A stretch of DNA of 64,000 nucleotides from Curvularia sp. ZM96 (taxonomy: Eukaryota; Ascomycota; Dothideomycetes; Pleosporales; Pleosporaceae): contig JAJGBQ010000001.1 in NCBI GenBank assembly GCA_022457065.1, forward strand, positions 7,378,001-7,442,000, written 5' to 3'. The translations under genes and the position numbers were made by a program. Below the pieces are notes generated by a model. It saw only the letters and a list, made by a program, of their open reading frames with translations. It was not told the origin of the DNA and ran no database searches. Within the stretch, counting starts at the first letter, position 1. Each line of letters starts with the position of its first letter. Below are positions 1 to 12,931 of this stretch, piece after piece.

Positions 1-544
1 AAGCAGCATAAGCAGTGTGGACCAGCGTCAAACCTGGAGTAGACTGAGGAAATGACTGAACCATTACATCAGGCCTGTTCGGAGACACCGGTGTTTTGTT
101 GTGCATGGCCGTTGGCCAAGTGTTTCGGCCTACTAGGTACCGAGGCTGCGCAATGTCGTGTCCTGCTGATTGGCAGGCGATCGGTAACGCTGAGTGTAGA
201 TATGGGATGATGGGTGTGTATTCTGCGGCTGAACCAACGTGGAGTCCATATGCACGAGGCATAAAATAGCCGCTATTGCTGGCTGCCCGCATTGCGATGG
301 AAGCGGTGTTGGAGGGGACACGAATGTGCAAGTTGGCAGAAACGCCAGCCACCGAGAACCTAATATTGTTGAGCAAGAGAAGCGTCGACTCTAGTGGGAC
401 TTGAAATTCATGCAACGAGCAGCGATGTGGAGAGACAGCTAAACAAGGCAAGAACACGTGTAGAAGAATGACTAGAGAGAAGCAGGGAGGGTGCAGAAAT
501 GTCTCAAGGCCAGGTAGGATGGATGCATTTGAAGGAATGCCTTG

Positions 545-568
545 CAGCAGCAGCAGCAGCAGCAGCAG
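545..568 (+). repeat. (CAG)8 trinucleotide microsatellite
   Basis: Eight uninterrupted CAG units, followed by interrupted units (TAG CAG CAT CAG CAG). It lies in non-coding DNA, so it is not a polyglutamine tract of a recognised protein. Confidence 0.9.
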
Positions 569-2449
569 TAGCAGCATCAGCAGGGCTAGGGTTCGGCCTG
601 CTGATGGATTTGCATGCTTTAGTCCAACTCAGCGACTGACGCGGATACGGCGTATGGGCCGCTTTTTCGGAGCATGTGTATAATGTTTGCTTGCAGTGGC
701 ATGGGGGTTGAAGTCGATGCCTGGTAAAACGTGTGGTGTGTCGTGAGGATGCCTGAGCCGATGGTCAATGGTTCGCGCCAGAGCCCTACGGCTACCGCGC
801 CCCAGCTCGGACCTCCTGGTGCCCCACAGTCGACGGCGTAGGCGCCAGAGCATGAAGTTAATCATGGCCGCTTGTAACCTTGCATCGTGACCGTTTCACG
901 ACGTGCATATGCCACTAGGCACTGGGGTAAACTGTAATCCACTGTGTAGGTACAGTGCAAAGGCCGGCATGCAAGTGGAGTCTAACTAGATGGACGTTGG
1001 TTGCTAGATCGATGCCGGCTATGGGTTGCATCATGGCATCGCAATTTTGTCGTTGTGACTAGCAGCTGGCTCCGCATACCAGGCACATTTTAGCTCCTAG
1101 TGCGAAAATAAAACTCCGAGAAGCCGACTGCGTCTGGAGAGCGACCGTGGTCGTCGATCCTCATCACCCCGGGTTCAAGGTCCAGCCAACCCTCTTGTTT
1201 TGTAACGTGTGCAGCGCAAGAGTGATGGCAATATGGCACCACTGAGCAAGCCAAGAGCTACGGGTTTGGTATAGTTCCGCCTCATTCCCGGGGCAGGCTT
1301 GGTTCGCCGTGAACTGCCTGTTTTGGAGGAGGTCTTTGTCTCGCTTGTAGTATTCTTGTTTTGCTTTCCTTTTTCTTTGTCATGGCCGGCGATGATCACG
1401 TTTTTGGACATGGGATTGCAACAGAGGTGGGTCGCAGGCAGCTGAGGGCTTCGCATCCGGTGAGAGACTGGGGCAAACGGGAGGGCAACGGCGGGGATAT
1501 GACGACCAGGCCCAAACCAACCGTGACAGGGCGGACTAGAAGCAGCGCAGACTAGAGGGGAGAATGGACAAGTTAACTGAGGCTGGAGGAGTCGGGAAGA
1601 TAGGGCCGATGACGTGATGTGAGAAGGGAGTAGAATCTGGTGCTCCCCTGGATCATCGGCTTGGCAGCGTAACCGACTGAGCGGGTCCGGAAACTGGTGG
1701 AGCAGGCCAGCCAGCGATGGCAAAGTTTCAGAGATGCTACCCACAGCCACGGGAGTCGCTAGCCCGCTTCGGGCACAGGGGCTAAGGACTAAACCCCCCC
1801 ACCAGGACGCGGGTCAGCTCGCATGGCGGTGCGACTAGCTCGATGTGCGTCACTGTGCACGGGATGTGACGAGTGCGGTGGGGGTGGGTGGTAGGGAGAG
1901 TGCGTGCGAGCGAGAGCGAATGCGAAGGGAAGGTGAGTGGTGAGGAAACGCGCAGGAGCGACAGAGCGTGTACGTAGGCGAGGGAGAAAGCGCCAGGGGG
2001 GGGTGTGAGCGTATACAGAGCAGGTACGAAGCGGTATGGCCATGGCGCCTTCCCCCGTCTGCAAGGCATCAGCTGAATCCTAGTCATGCGTCACGGCTAG
2101 GCAGGACAACTGAGGACGCAATCGCATCGCCTCAGAGGCCCGATCGGGTTTCAGAAGGGGGGGTGTGATGTGATGGACCCCCACGTGATGGTTGGACGAG
2201 GGCGACGGCGAGGCCCCAGCAGACACGTTTTGCTGGGCGCCGTGCCCTCAGTTGCTGGCCGACGGGGCGTTGCCGGCGCTGACCGTCCCGAGACGTTAGC
2301 AATGGGCGGCCGAGTCGGGCAGCGCAGCGCGTCCGGCCATGGCATGGCATGCGCGCGTCGCCACACGCACACCATCGATCTGCGGGCGCATGTGGGTAAG
2401 ACAGGCCGGCCGCGGCGAGGCTGACGGCGGGCGTGGTACAGATATCTGA

Positions 2450-2473
2450 GGATGGATGGATGGATGGATGGAT
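2450..2473 (+). repeat. (GGAT)6 tetranucleotide microsatellite
   Basis: Six perfect GGAT units in non-coding DNA upstream of the bZIP gene. It is a likely length-polymorphic site. Confidence 0.9.
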
Positions 2474-2644
2474 GGGCCATGGCGGTGTACTGGTGGCAGC
2501 GCGTAGTCGCCGTTTGGCTGGCGCGGCAGCGTTTCGGGCATTTTGGGCAGGCGGCGGACGCGGTGCATAAAGCAAGCATGCACAAGAGCGCGCTACGTAC
2601 TGCAGTGCTGCGCGCTGCCCCGCCCGCTGTCTGTCGCGCTGCCC

Positions 2645-2666
2645 GGCCCCGGCCCCGGCCCCGGCC
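2645..2666 (+). repeat. (GGCCCC)3-GGCC hexanucleotide repeat
   Basis: Three perfect GGCCCC units plus a partial unit, within the most GC-rich part of the window. Confidence 0.85.
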
Positions 2667-3741
2667 AGCCACGACATGACAGGACATGTACCGGAATCAC
2701 TCCCGCCGGCCTGAGCGCCAGTCGCCTCGGCTGCAGGGCTGGCGACGTTGCCAGTGCGCGCTGGCCGGCCTGCTGCTAGCACGCCCACGGCGCCCGTCCG
2801 CTTCCGCGCATCCTGGGCGTGCAGCCGCCGGCACCGACGACGCGCCCAACCGGGCCTAGCGCCCTCGCCGCCCACACCACCCACCGCACGCATCCACCAC
2901 CTCTTGCGCCAGCATACCCTGGCGCCGCCCCAGCAGCGCAGCAGTGGGGCCCATCGCCAGAAGCCGCCGCCGACAGGGCTCCAGGGTAGGCGTTGCCAGC
3001 CCTTGGACACGCTGCCCACGCTGTCGCGCAACATGGAAGCCATTGCATCCATCCCTCGATGGGTTTGCGAGCGATCCCCCGACCATTACACCGCCTGGCC
3101 CGCCCACGCCTGCCTGTCACCTCCAACCCGACCCTCCTATATGTATACTTGCATGGCTCTGCTCCCCGTGCCCTGCGCTTGCCCTCCCGTGTCTGCTGCC
3201 TCACCTGCTCTCCTCGCCCTTTGCATCCCTTTGCATCCCTTCGACTGTTCCTGCAGCCCACATTACTACTACTGCTACTACCACGGCGGCATACTCTTCA
3301 GCCCCACACAGCTCCAACTGCCCTAGTAGGAAACTCTGCCTCGCGTATCCCCCGTATCCCTTGGGCTCTCTCCAATCGGTGCTCCAATAAAACATACCGC
3401 GCCCTCCACTACATCTTCACCTCGTCAGCCGTCACTCACCGTCTTGTTCGTCCTCTTCACTCCCTCACGCCCCTCGTCTTGAACCAGTCTTGGGTTGTCT
3501 CTTCGGCGACCCAACACGCACTGCCGTCACCCTGGCTACCCAAACCCTCCCCGCTATCGAGGCTCCCCACCCTCTCTTCCCCCGCCGCTTCCAGTCGTCT
3601 CTGACGCCCCCATATACCAACGACCCCAAGCCAGACCGCCCATGGTTGCCAGCCGGCGGCCAAGGGGGCTGTGACGACGTCGATTCAAAGTCGAGTCTCC
3701 TCACTGGTCCTTCTCGGCCCCAGCAGACCTCAACCCCCCAA

Positions 3742-5286
3742 ATGTCCCCGGTCCAGTCGTATCCTCCAATGCATCCACCATACCGGAGCCCACGAGAGCC
3801 TCCGCCAAATCCTCCCGTGTCTCTCCCGCCTCTCCGCCTTTCCATGACACCGCCCACGCCTTCGGTCCGCAATGGCAGCTCCATCGGCGTCCACTCTATG
3901 CTCAACCCTCAGAACGACATGGCCCAGCAGCCGCACCAAGGCCCCACCCGCAGCCTTTCGCGCTTGGAATCCTCCTCCCCAGTCGAGACCCAGCACTCCC
4001 AGAGTCTGCCCTCCATCAGCAGGCCCAATAGTGTCGACTCGGTGCTGTCTTCCCGAGAAGATTCGAATGCACCGAGGCTCTTTGCGCCCCCAGGAAGGCC
4101 TCCCATGCGGCCCACGCTTCACGACAAAGGCAGCAAGACACATATCGTCACTACGCTGAAACCACCCACAGGCACCATAGATGCACACCATACACCCTTC
4201 CTGACGGCAAGCACACGTCCATCAGAGGTCACAACACCCCAGCACTCGGCCCTGCCAACACCACCGGCGGCAGGCCGAAACCACTACTTTCCACCCACGG
4301 CTCCAACCCCACCCCCAAACATGGGTGGCCGTGTGGATATGCATCGCCCCAACGTCAACTTCCATCAGTCAGGCAGTGCAAGTCCCATAGCTCAATATTC
4401 GCCCTACAGCCAGTCAGCTTCCGTAGCCTCTACCCAGTACGACGGCCACTCCATGCAGCCACACTACGGCCCCGGGAGCATTCCAATGCACGATGTCCGC
4501 CAAGGCCCTCCCTCGATTGATGGCGACCGCACCAGCATGATTGCCATGGCTCCGTCCAGCCAAAGCAGCATCCAGCTCATGACCATCAAGAGCCAACACG
4601 GGCCTCCTCGCCAAATTCCAGTTGAGACCCAAACTGCTTCCAAGGGCGCCGATGAAAAGAGGAGGCGTAACGCGGGCGCGTCGGCACGTTTCCGTGCTAG
4701 GCGGAAAGAGAAGGAACGAGAGGCTTCCATGAGCATCTCGAGGCTGGAACAGAGCGTGCGTGACGCCACCGAAGACGCCACCTTTTACCGCGAGGAGAGA
4801 GACTATTGGAGGTCCTTGGCATTGCAAAGCCACCCGGAGCGAAATCACCCTCGACCCCAGTCTCCTCGGCTGAGGCGGGTATCTGCAGACCCTTCTCGTG
4901 CCCCTTCTTGCACAACAGCACATGGCTCAGAAGCATCCTTTGACGGCTACGAAGAAGAGGCTCGTGAGGAAGAACAGCGCAACGTCCGGAGAAGGACCAA
5001 CAACTACAACCCTGCATTGGGCCCTCATCAGATGGATGCTCCTTCTTCTGGACACGACGCTCGCCCCTATGCCACACAGGCATACCCTCCCGCCACGACC
5101 CACCCCCCTGCTCAAAACGCTCAGGTCCATGCATCCCCTCAACAGCAGCAGCCACAGGGGCAGCCATCAGGCCTTCAGCATCCCTCACCAGAACGACCCA
5201 TGTACCGTGATCCCTTTGCTGCCGAGGCGGGTCGATATGAGCATCGAGCATGGTCTTCTGAACAGACCAAGAGTGGGACACATTGA
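3742..5286 (+). CDS. bZIP transcription factor
   Basis: 514-residue protein from the first in-frame ATG at 3742. The frame is open about 250 bases further upstream but has no ATG there, so an upstream coding exon cannot be excluded. The N-terminal 300 residues are Pro/Ser/His-rich and disordered. The basic region at about residues 304-330 contains KRRRNAGASARFRARRKEKE, the N-x2-(A/S)-x-R-F-R signature of fungal bZIP proteins of the Met4/Cys-3/Zip1 type. It is followed by a short imperfect zipper (about residues 331-365) in the form RLEQ...YREERDYWR. The C-terminus is again disordered with a Gln/Pro-rich patch. Known for the family: sequence-specific nuclear activators, several controlling sulphur or nitrogen metabolism. 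The particular regulon here is not readable. The gene stands alone between two long non-coding stretches, which suggests extensive regulatory DNA. Confidence 0.85.
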   Translation: MSPVQSYPPMHPPYRSPREPPPNPPVSLPPLRLSMTPPTPSVRNGSSIGVHSMLNPQNDMAQQPHQGPTRSLSRLESSSPVETQHSQSLPSISRPNSVDSVLSSREDSNAPRLFAPPGRPPMRPTLHDKGSKTHIVTTLKPPTGTIDAHHTPFLTASTRPSEVTTPQHSALPTPPAAGRNHYFPPTAPTPPPNMGGRVDMHRPNVNFHQSGSASPIAQYSPYSQSASVASTQYDGHSMQPHYGPGSIPMHDVRQGPPSIDGDRTSMIAMAPSSQSSIQLMTIKSQHGPPRQIPVETQTASKGADEKRRRNAGASARFRARRKEKEREASMSISRLEQSVRDATEDATFYREERDYWRSLALQSHPERNHPRPQSPRLRRVSADPSRAPSCTTAHGSEASFDGYEEEAREEEQRNVRRRTNNYNPALGPHQMDAPSSGHDARPYATQAYPPATTHPPAQNAQVHASPQQQQPQGQPSGLQHPSPERPMYRDPFAAEAGRYEHRAWSSEQTKSGTH

Positions 5287-8200
5287 TAACTCAAAGACAG
5301 CAAATGTCCTTCATTTGTTGCATGGGTGGTTGTTTCAAGCTTGTGCAATCCTGCAAGCACTAATCTGCGTTATACCCACTGCTCTTTTTTTTATTCTATT
5401 TCGGCCTCTTCGTTTTTTCTTTCCATCAATGTCGTTGTTGTTGACATTTCCTACCATCAAACTGCATCTAGAATATCGGGCCCTCATCGGCAATGTTGTC
5501 ATCACTATCATCATCTCATCAGCATCTTTATCAGCATTAGCATCAGAACCGATCACAGTCCTGGCACGGATGCCAAGCTCCATGTACATACGCACGTTGT
5601 TGTGGAACGTGACCGAAGTCTATTTCGACCAATTAAAATCATCATGTTCCGTCGCCATCTACAGTTCTCTGCAATCTTCCATCTGCTTGTCTGCCTGTCA
5701 GCTTTATGACCACACCCCCCTGACAAGCGTCTCGTCCAGAAACACATCTGTGCGTGGCGAGAGCTTGGCCAATACCACGGTTGAAGCAGCATTATTCGGT
5801 TGTCGCGGCAATGAGACAAAGGGCAAATATTCGACATTGGGTATCTGTAACGTGCGACGATGCAACCGCACAACCAGCAAGGTCGGCGTCTACTATTACT
5901 CATAGGCCCCAAACTATAAAGTCTGTTTCGAGAACGATAGTGGACGAATCAGGACTGGTAAACGCCCAGTGAGGCAAGCACAAGGCGCATGGACTTGGCC
6001 GCTAAAACGCTTCTGCACACTACCAACGGCTTCACTTGGCCAGGTTTTACTGTCCTCCCGCAGCTCCCCTGACAAAATAGGCGACTGAGTCCGGTCAAAG
6101 TTTTGCGGCTCACTAACTACGACCACTCCCGTTCACCACCTGCCGACATGGCAAGGCCCGTGTTGTGCGCCAAGTCCACGCTCCCTTGCGGTTTGGTTCC
6201 TCCAAGTGTTTGCCGTGCCCATCTCCGCCGCTACTCGCGCTAAACCTATCTGGCTGCGGAGCAAAGATGCCCGCACCCTGATGGCCTGTTCTTGACGTCG
6301 CTTCGACAGAACAGACTCTCCTCGCTTTCTTGCTGTCCCATCCAAATTCATCTTGTGCCAGTTCCTGTCTCTGGTAAATCTGTCCATCCAGACTCCCCTT
6401 TGGTCGCAATTCTGCACTAGTCTTTCTCCGAACCTCGATTCCGCCATGGAAACCTCGTACGATCCATAGGCGCGGTCTAAAAGCCACCTGACCATGTGGT
6501 TGGAAACCGGCCAAGAGCGGATGTGTCGTCAAACTCTAAAGACATGCATGCAACGAGGTACCATGGTTACCCGTCGGAGGCTACTCCGGGGTGGTCCGTC
6601 AGATGGTGGGGCACGCTGTCGCCCAGCTCATTCGATGGCCCTGACCGGAACTTTAACAACAAGGCACTACGAAGATAGCGCGCCAGCCGGCGCTATGAAT
6701 GACCTGCTTGGGATCTTGACTGGTGATTTTATCAGATCTGCGCCAGCTGCTACCACTCGCAGGCTCCAACAAATTTCCGTCTCCTTGTCGATTGGACACA
6801 AGCTCCCCCCTGTTAACCAACCATTTCTCAACATATCAAAGTCGGCTTGCCATGCCTACGGTACATACATACATAGTACATACGTACAGCCATGGCGGTC
6901 TGATAGCTCGAACTCTCTCAGAAACGGTCCGAATGTCAGTGACAACCTCGCCGTCCCTGTCATCCGAGTCCAACGTGTCAGCTCTGGGCAACCTTGTTCG
7001 CATTCGCATCCTGGAAATAGTAGTTGGACAGTTGTCTTATCCCGTGTCTACCAGTACTACGCAATGTCTTGTTGTCGCACATATGACAGCTCGCTGAGTG
7101 GAATAGGTGAGGCGGTCACAAGTCGTGACCTCAGCCTGTGGGAGCAAGGACGCCTCTAACAAGGGCACTGTGCGGCTCTTGCTATCCATGCCCTATAACA
7201 GTGCCTTCTGGAGCCTCTAGACGCAACGCTCGCGCGTTGGAGAGAACCGCATTGGAGGTCGTGAATCAAGGGGAAAAATCAGAAAAAGAAAACGCACGTC
7301 CCAGGCGGAGTTCGCCACGACCACCCCTCTCCCTCTAGCCCTATACCAGATGACGACGGAACGGGAGGAAGTGTGCCATCTCACGTGCATTGCGCGACCC
7401 TGCTTACGCTCTGGACCAACTCTAGACTTGTGGTGCACTCGTTAACGTACCGCGGCGGTCCATGCACGACATGCCCTCCGCTAATCGAACCCTCGTCATC
7501 GGGCCTAACCATTAGACTAACCGGGTCCCCGACGAGGGTGAGCGCACGTAACCGCCACACCGCCATGTCTGCATACAATACATCATTTTTTTCACCGTCA
7601 TCTATTCCACCTTCCGCGCCTCCGCTACGTGCGCCAGCATTAATGCGATACTGATTGACTCGCCAAACTTGCGCAAATTTTTTCTTTACAGTGGCCTTTC
7701 CTTCTTGATAAGGCTAGTAGAAGTAAGAATGCGTACATAGATGCGAACAGGGTTGCAGGATGATGTTACGACTAGGATGCCATTCCACGCGCACCAACCG
7801 CTCATTCCGCAACTCTGCATGATAACACGACACAAGCAAGAGCCGCTCTGGGTCCATGGAGAGATGATGCACCGGGGTCGCGCTGATGACACGCTGCGAC
7901 TGGGGTTTCGAGACTTGCCCAATAAAGCAGAAACCTGGAGTAGGATCAGCGGTCCAATCTCACCGTTTACCTCTGCCATGGGCTCACAAGGCTGTAAGAC
8001 CATATGTGTCGCAGCGGCTCCGGCTTACGTCCCCTCTGTCTTTTTGTTTTACCCGCTTCAATTGCCCGAATTTAAAAGCTGACGTCGGCCCGATCAGCGA
8101 GACATACGGGGGAACATGGGTAGCGGTGCGTGCTCGGTCTACACTACGATGCCTTCCCATTAACTGCCGATGTGGTCTTTTTTTTCCTCGCACGCTTCAC

Positions 8201-11200
8201 CTCCACGACGCGACATGTCATGTAAGTGGGCCGAGAGCCCCACGACGACTTTTGCAGGGTAGTCTGCGGTCGACTTGCCTCATATCGTGGGATGTGCAGC
8301 TGATGCCTTTTCTTTTTCTTTTGGGATGACTCGCACTGTGGCATTTTTGGTCACGTAAACATGTATGTTTGCGACTTCTAGCTTTTCACTTCCACATACG
8401 GCTACTCACGTCCTGACAAGTAGCCCACTTTCGACACGTGTATCTATGTATATGCGCACCCTGGGTTCCGTCTGTAACTACTATTGAACCTCTCCCCACA
8501 TGGTCTGCCCATGAGTCGCTTGTCCGTGGGTTGCTTTGCGTCACGCGCTGCATGCGATACTTGCTTTGGCTGCACGGCGCTTTTACTACCTTAATCAAAG
8601 TCCAGAACATGATTGATCGATCAGATCTGCGCCTGACTCAAGGACCTGGTAGATGTGTCGAAAGGGTGGGTGATATGCTCTGGTCCCTGCCGCGCAAGGT
8701 CACCGAATGTCGCACGCCCTCGGCTCTATAACCGCGATGCAGGCCACACACATCGAGACACTACGATCGCAACAATCACAGTCGTTCTTATGGGTAATCT
8801 GATGCGCAAAACAAAACAAAAGTAAGCCAAAAGGAGATTATGGAAAGTTTCTAGCACACCATCCAGCATGCACTGCAATGCCATGCAAGAAACCTGGTCA
8901 ATTGAGGACCCCTAAAATATCTGGAAGAATCTCACAGGCTGCGGGGCAGGTTCCCGTAGTCTTGTCTTTCCCCTCTTTTTTGTTTTCCTCTTCTCTCCAT
9001 TACATGCATAAGCGCGCCACCCCTGGGACTTTGGAGTGAGTTGCGATGCGCGCCTATCCAACACATCATGTACTTTTCAACACACATGATAGAGGGGGTT
9101 GGAGTCGAATTATGCCGAGTTTGATTGTAACAGCAAGTTTGAATCACTGCAGGAGACGTCAGCAATATGGTCACACATGTGTGCCAAGGATCCTTCAATC
9201 ATCATTACACGCATGCCACGTAGTATCCAACCATGTCGTCTCGACAAGAAAGGGAAAGGAAAGAAAAAAAACAATAATTAAATACCAAATGCAACTCGAC
9301 TCGCTTGCGGACCTAAAGATGGGTGGTGATGGTACTGCCCAGGCAGCTAGTCAGGACTCGCCTCCAACAGACCATAGACACGCATACACGCACGCACATG
9401 TACTCCAAAAGTGCTGCAAGCTTAGCAACCGCCAAATGCCCATTCTACCCCAAACCACGCACGGCGCTTCCGTTTGGACCATCCACACTTCGTCTCCCTT
9501 TCTAATTCCCCTTCTCACCCTTCGAAAAAGCGCCGAACCACACCCTCGGGACATCCTCTTGCTGCACAACGAGTCCAGGCACCATCCCTGTCTCAACCAC
9601 GCACATCTTGAGGCCCAACCATGCAAGCCATGCAGCACAACACAATTCATTCATGCATGTCAGCACATCATTTGACTGGGGGATTGCAAATGTGGATCTG
9701 CATAGGCGATCCGATCATGTGATGTCTTCTTTTCCCATTGAATCGCGAAAGCGAAAGAAGGCACAGCTTGAAAAACACCAACCCAAATCAATAGAGAATA
9801 GTAAGATGAATACGCGAAATGGAATGCGGGAACATGGCCAGCCGAGAGGAGGTGGTGGCGCAGCTGTCTGTAAATCATCACACCCTGGATCTCGCATCTC
9901 ACCTGCAGTGATACTTGCACCTCGTCCACAAAAGGGGGTTAGTCTGGTTATGGTGAGAGACGAGGAGATTGGGGGCCTTTTCGAGAACACGGCTTCGTTA
10001 CTTGTTCTTGGTTTCCCAGCTCTGACACTTGGGATGTGCCTCGGATTTGTGCCCCTGCCAATTGTCGTTCTCCCCACTCGCACTGCTCCGTACCGTTTAT
10101 GTACGTATGCGGCGTGCGCGAGGACCGAGCGGGGGAAGCGCATGTGCCATCAGCTCTGCGTGCTCTAGACGAACGGTTCGCGTTTAGACGAAGATCTAGT
10201 TGTAATAGTTATGGCTTGTTCTTTTCTTTCGTCTGCATGTTCAACGTCAAATATATCAGCAGCGAACCAAGAGGAAAGATCTGAAAGACGAAAAAGAAAA
10301 AAGAAAGGACAGCAAAAAGACAGGTACTACGGAGTCCCGACTGTTGGGAAGGGCACGTTCCGGACCGTTGCCGTCCGCACAACCGACTCTTCCCGACGGA
10401 AGGGGAACGCGCCGTCGCATGCTCGTCATCTGGCCCTCGAGGGGGTGATGGTGTCTGGTGACGCATGACGAACATGCAGAAGCGTATGCTTTTTTTGGTT
10501 GTTCCCATTTTTCATGTACAACACCTGCACATGCACATTGACGCCGCCTCCGCCTTTCTCCTCCCCAACGGTTTTTTCCTTCCGCTTGCCAAACGAGGAA
10601 AAGAAAATCGGATCTCAGAAAGAAAATGAGGCTGCAGCTATAGAGAGCGAGAGCGTTTGAAATGGCTTGCATGTATGCAATTGCCTGCATTGTGCTACTG
10701 TACGTACGTACAGTAGTACCGTTCGTACTACCTTCACTAAACGTATTGTGACGAAAGAGAGGGAAGAAGGAAAAGCCACCATTACTTTGAACGCCTCACG
10801 CCACTGCCATTGGTACATCTGGATCATCTCATTACTCAACCCTCACACACTGTTGTACAATGGCCTATTGGATGTCACGGTTTTCTTGACTCTCAAAGGC
10901 CTTTTTTTCTGGATCCACAAATTTTGATCACGCAGACATTCTAGTAACGGGCCGGCAAATATCCTAACATACAGTATTTACTGTTCTTCTCTCCATGCCA
11001 TCGTTGGATCTAGTTGACTACATACTCACTAAGCTAGCCCACACAGGCACAGGCCCCATTCCCCACAGCAGATATGCACGTCATCACCGCAATGCAGTCG
11101 AGCAAAGAAAGCAAATAGCGCTTAGGAGGAACCAAACGACCGAATCAACGGAAAGGGGGATGCGGGAAGAGAAGGGAAGGCTGCATTATGCAAGGCCCCT

Positions 11201-12931
11201 TGATGCGTTCTCGCCCGTTCTCCTCCATGCTTTTGATACATGTGAAAGATCTGGGAAAAGAAAGGAAGGAAACGTAAGTGGCGAGAAGAGTACATGCAAA
11301 CATGTGTACGTAATATACATGTTCAAGTCATGTATCGTTCTAGAAGTGAGAGAACAGAGAGACGGAGTAGGACCATTCTCAGATGTCTACATAACCACCG
11401 AAGGCAGGCTACGACACGGGGATAACTGGGCGTGAAGTATTATCGTTCATTCTAATTTGATGCCCAAGTACCAGCTTTGACCTCGCCTCGTCGTCGCCCA
11501 ACTCACTCGCCTCGCCTGCCCCAAAAAGACTCCGGGTGGTACGATAAACCCCCTATACCAAGACTTCTCTACGAAGCCATACATGCACCTACACGCGTAC
11601 GTGCGTACATGCTATGGGATCACTTACATACCGATGAGAATGTAAGAAGCAACCACCAAAGAAACACACCCGATTCTCTTTCTCTTTTTCTTCTCATGTC
11701 CAGGCGGCAAACGCCATCCCGACCACCCGGGGGGCGCACCTACATACATGCCTGCATATATACACGTACATGTATACACATGAAAAAAGCAAAAAAGGAA
11801 TCCAAAAGACGCAAGAAACCCAACCTGGTGCCACACTACCCACTGCCGCAAGCGAGACCACGTGCAGTAGTGTCAACTGTCTTACCGTTCATGTATGTAT
11901 GTCAAAACGCCTCTTTTCATTCACACCACCATCACCAACCACCGACCACCAACCACCATTCACATAAATCTCAGGCCACTACAAAGGTGGATACCATCCA
12001 CCCGCAACGTAAATGCCGTGCATGCCGTCTCTGGGCACGAGGAGGAGGAACGGGGGGGCTTAGGGCATCTCGCGTATGTAAGACGGGATTAACAAAAAAA
12101 AGGACGTTAAAGCAAGTAACAAAAACATCCTTGATATGCACGTCAAAAAGCCAGATGGGTGGGTATGGGAGCCACAGCAAAAGGCATAGCACACCGATCA
12201 CTGCACCACCGGCAAACCCACTTCCCATGTGCCGGTGCACGGAGATTGGCGAGAGAAGAAGGGAAGGGACGGGTGATGACAGGTTTGCTTGTCTGGGGGT
12301 CGCAGGCATGGTTCAAACGGCATGCCGCGCGCGTGCGTGTGCTCCACCACGGCCGAGCAAGACCGTCCGTCATCGGTGTGCGGTGCAGACGGGTGCCGTG
12401 TTCTAGATGTGCACCGAGCTTTTTTCTTTGTTTTTGGTTTCCTACTATGGAGTATGGATGTGTGTTACACAGTATGGGTACACACACACGACAAAACCCA
12501 ACCCCCCACACGCACGGCACATGTGAATTTCCTTGAATTATGTCAGAAAAGAAAAATGAATGCATCTGCATCTGCTGATGATGTGATATATTTTTTATTT
12601 TGGGATGGTCACATTCAGCTGCAAGGACACACACATACGCACACAAAAAGAAGATTTGGTTTGTGCAACAGTTACACTGCCTTTCCTATGTTATCCCGTC
12701 TAAACCCTGCAACAGTAACATGCCGCACTGATAGTCGTACTAATGATATGATTGATAGTTTTTTTGGGAGAAGTAGTGGGTGTGGGGGTAAGGCTACACC
12801 TAGCCAAGGTAGCGCGGGATACGTGGGGCGTGTGGGGTGAGGCAGTGTCTCATCGGGAAATGCTGCACAAGACGTCACGGCGTGCTGTAAGGCGTCGATA
12901 AGACAAGACGCCTGACTTGACTACTCGCATT
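5287..12931. other. 7.6-kb stretch without a supported gene
   Basis: The first few hundred bases after 5286 are the bZIP 3' region. Beyond that, many short open frames exist on both strands, but none has a recognisable domain, plausible codon use and splice sites together. The DNA contains poly-A/poly-T tracts, TACGTACGTACAGTA-type palindromic runs near 10.7 kb, CACA/TACA-rich stretches near 11.6-11.9 and 12.5-12.6 kb, and no transposon ends that I could pair. It may hold long promoters or non-coding transcripts. I see no gene. Confidence 0.55.

Larger units (their letters stand above)
1..3741. other. gene-poor leader region, no supported gene
   Basis: No reading frame here shows a recognisable domain. 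Overlapping open frames on both strands between about 2.1 and 3.4 kb reflect high GC and low complexity, not coding constraint. The last 700 bases before the bZIP gene are strongly pyrimidine-rich on the + strand (runs of CCTCC, CTCTCC), as is common for fungal promoters and 5' leaders. Simple repeats at 545-568, 2450-2473 and 2645-2666 are listed separately. I see nothing else that I can name. Confidence 0.6.

Noticed and set aside
2132..3604. Overlapping long open frames on both strands upstream of the bZIP gene
   Set aside because: GC-rich, low-complexity, no domain, and mutually overlapping in several frames. Consistent with chance openness in C/G-rich promoter DNA.
4898..5905. 335-codon frame overlapping the end of the bZIP gene
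   Set aside because: It runs in another frame over the bZIP coding sequence and then through AT-rich 3' DNA, with no recognisable domain.
6494..7159. 221-codon frame in the gene-poor region
   Set aside because: Composition like random translation, no domain, no supporting splice sites or signal peptide.
11477..12406. 309-codon frame with Lys/His-rich low complexity
   Set aside because: Made of poly-A and ACC/CAT simple sequence. No structured segment. Opposite-strand frames equally open.
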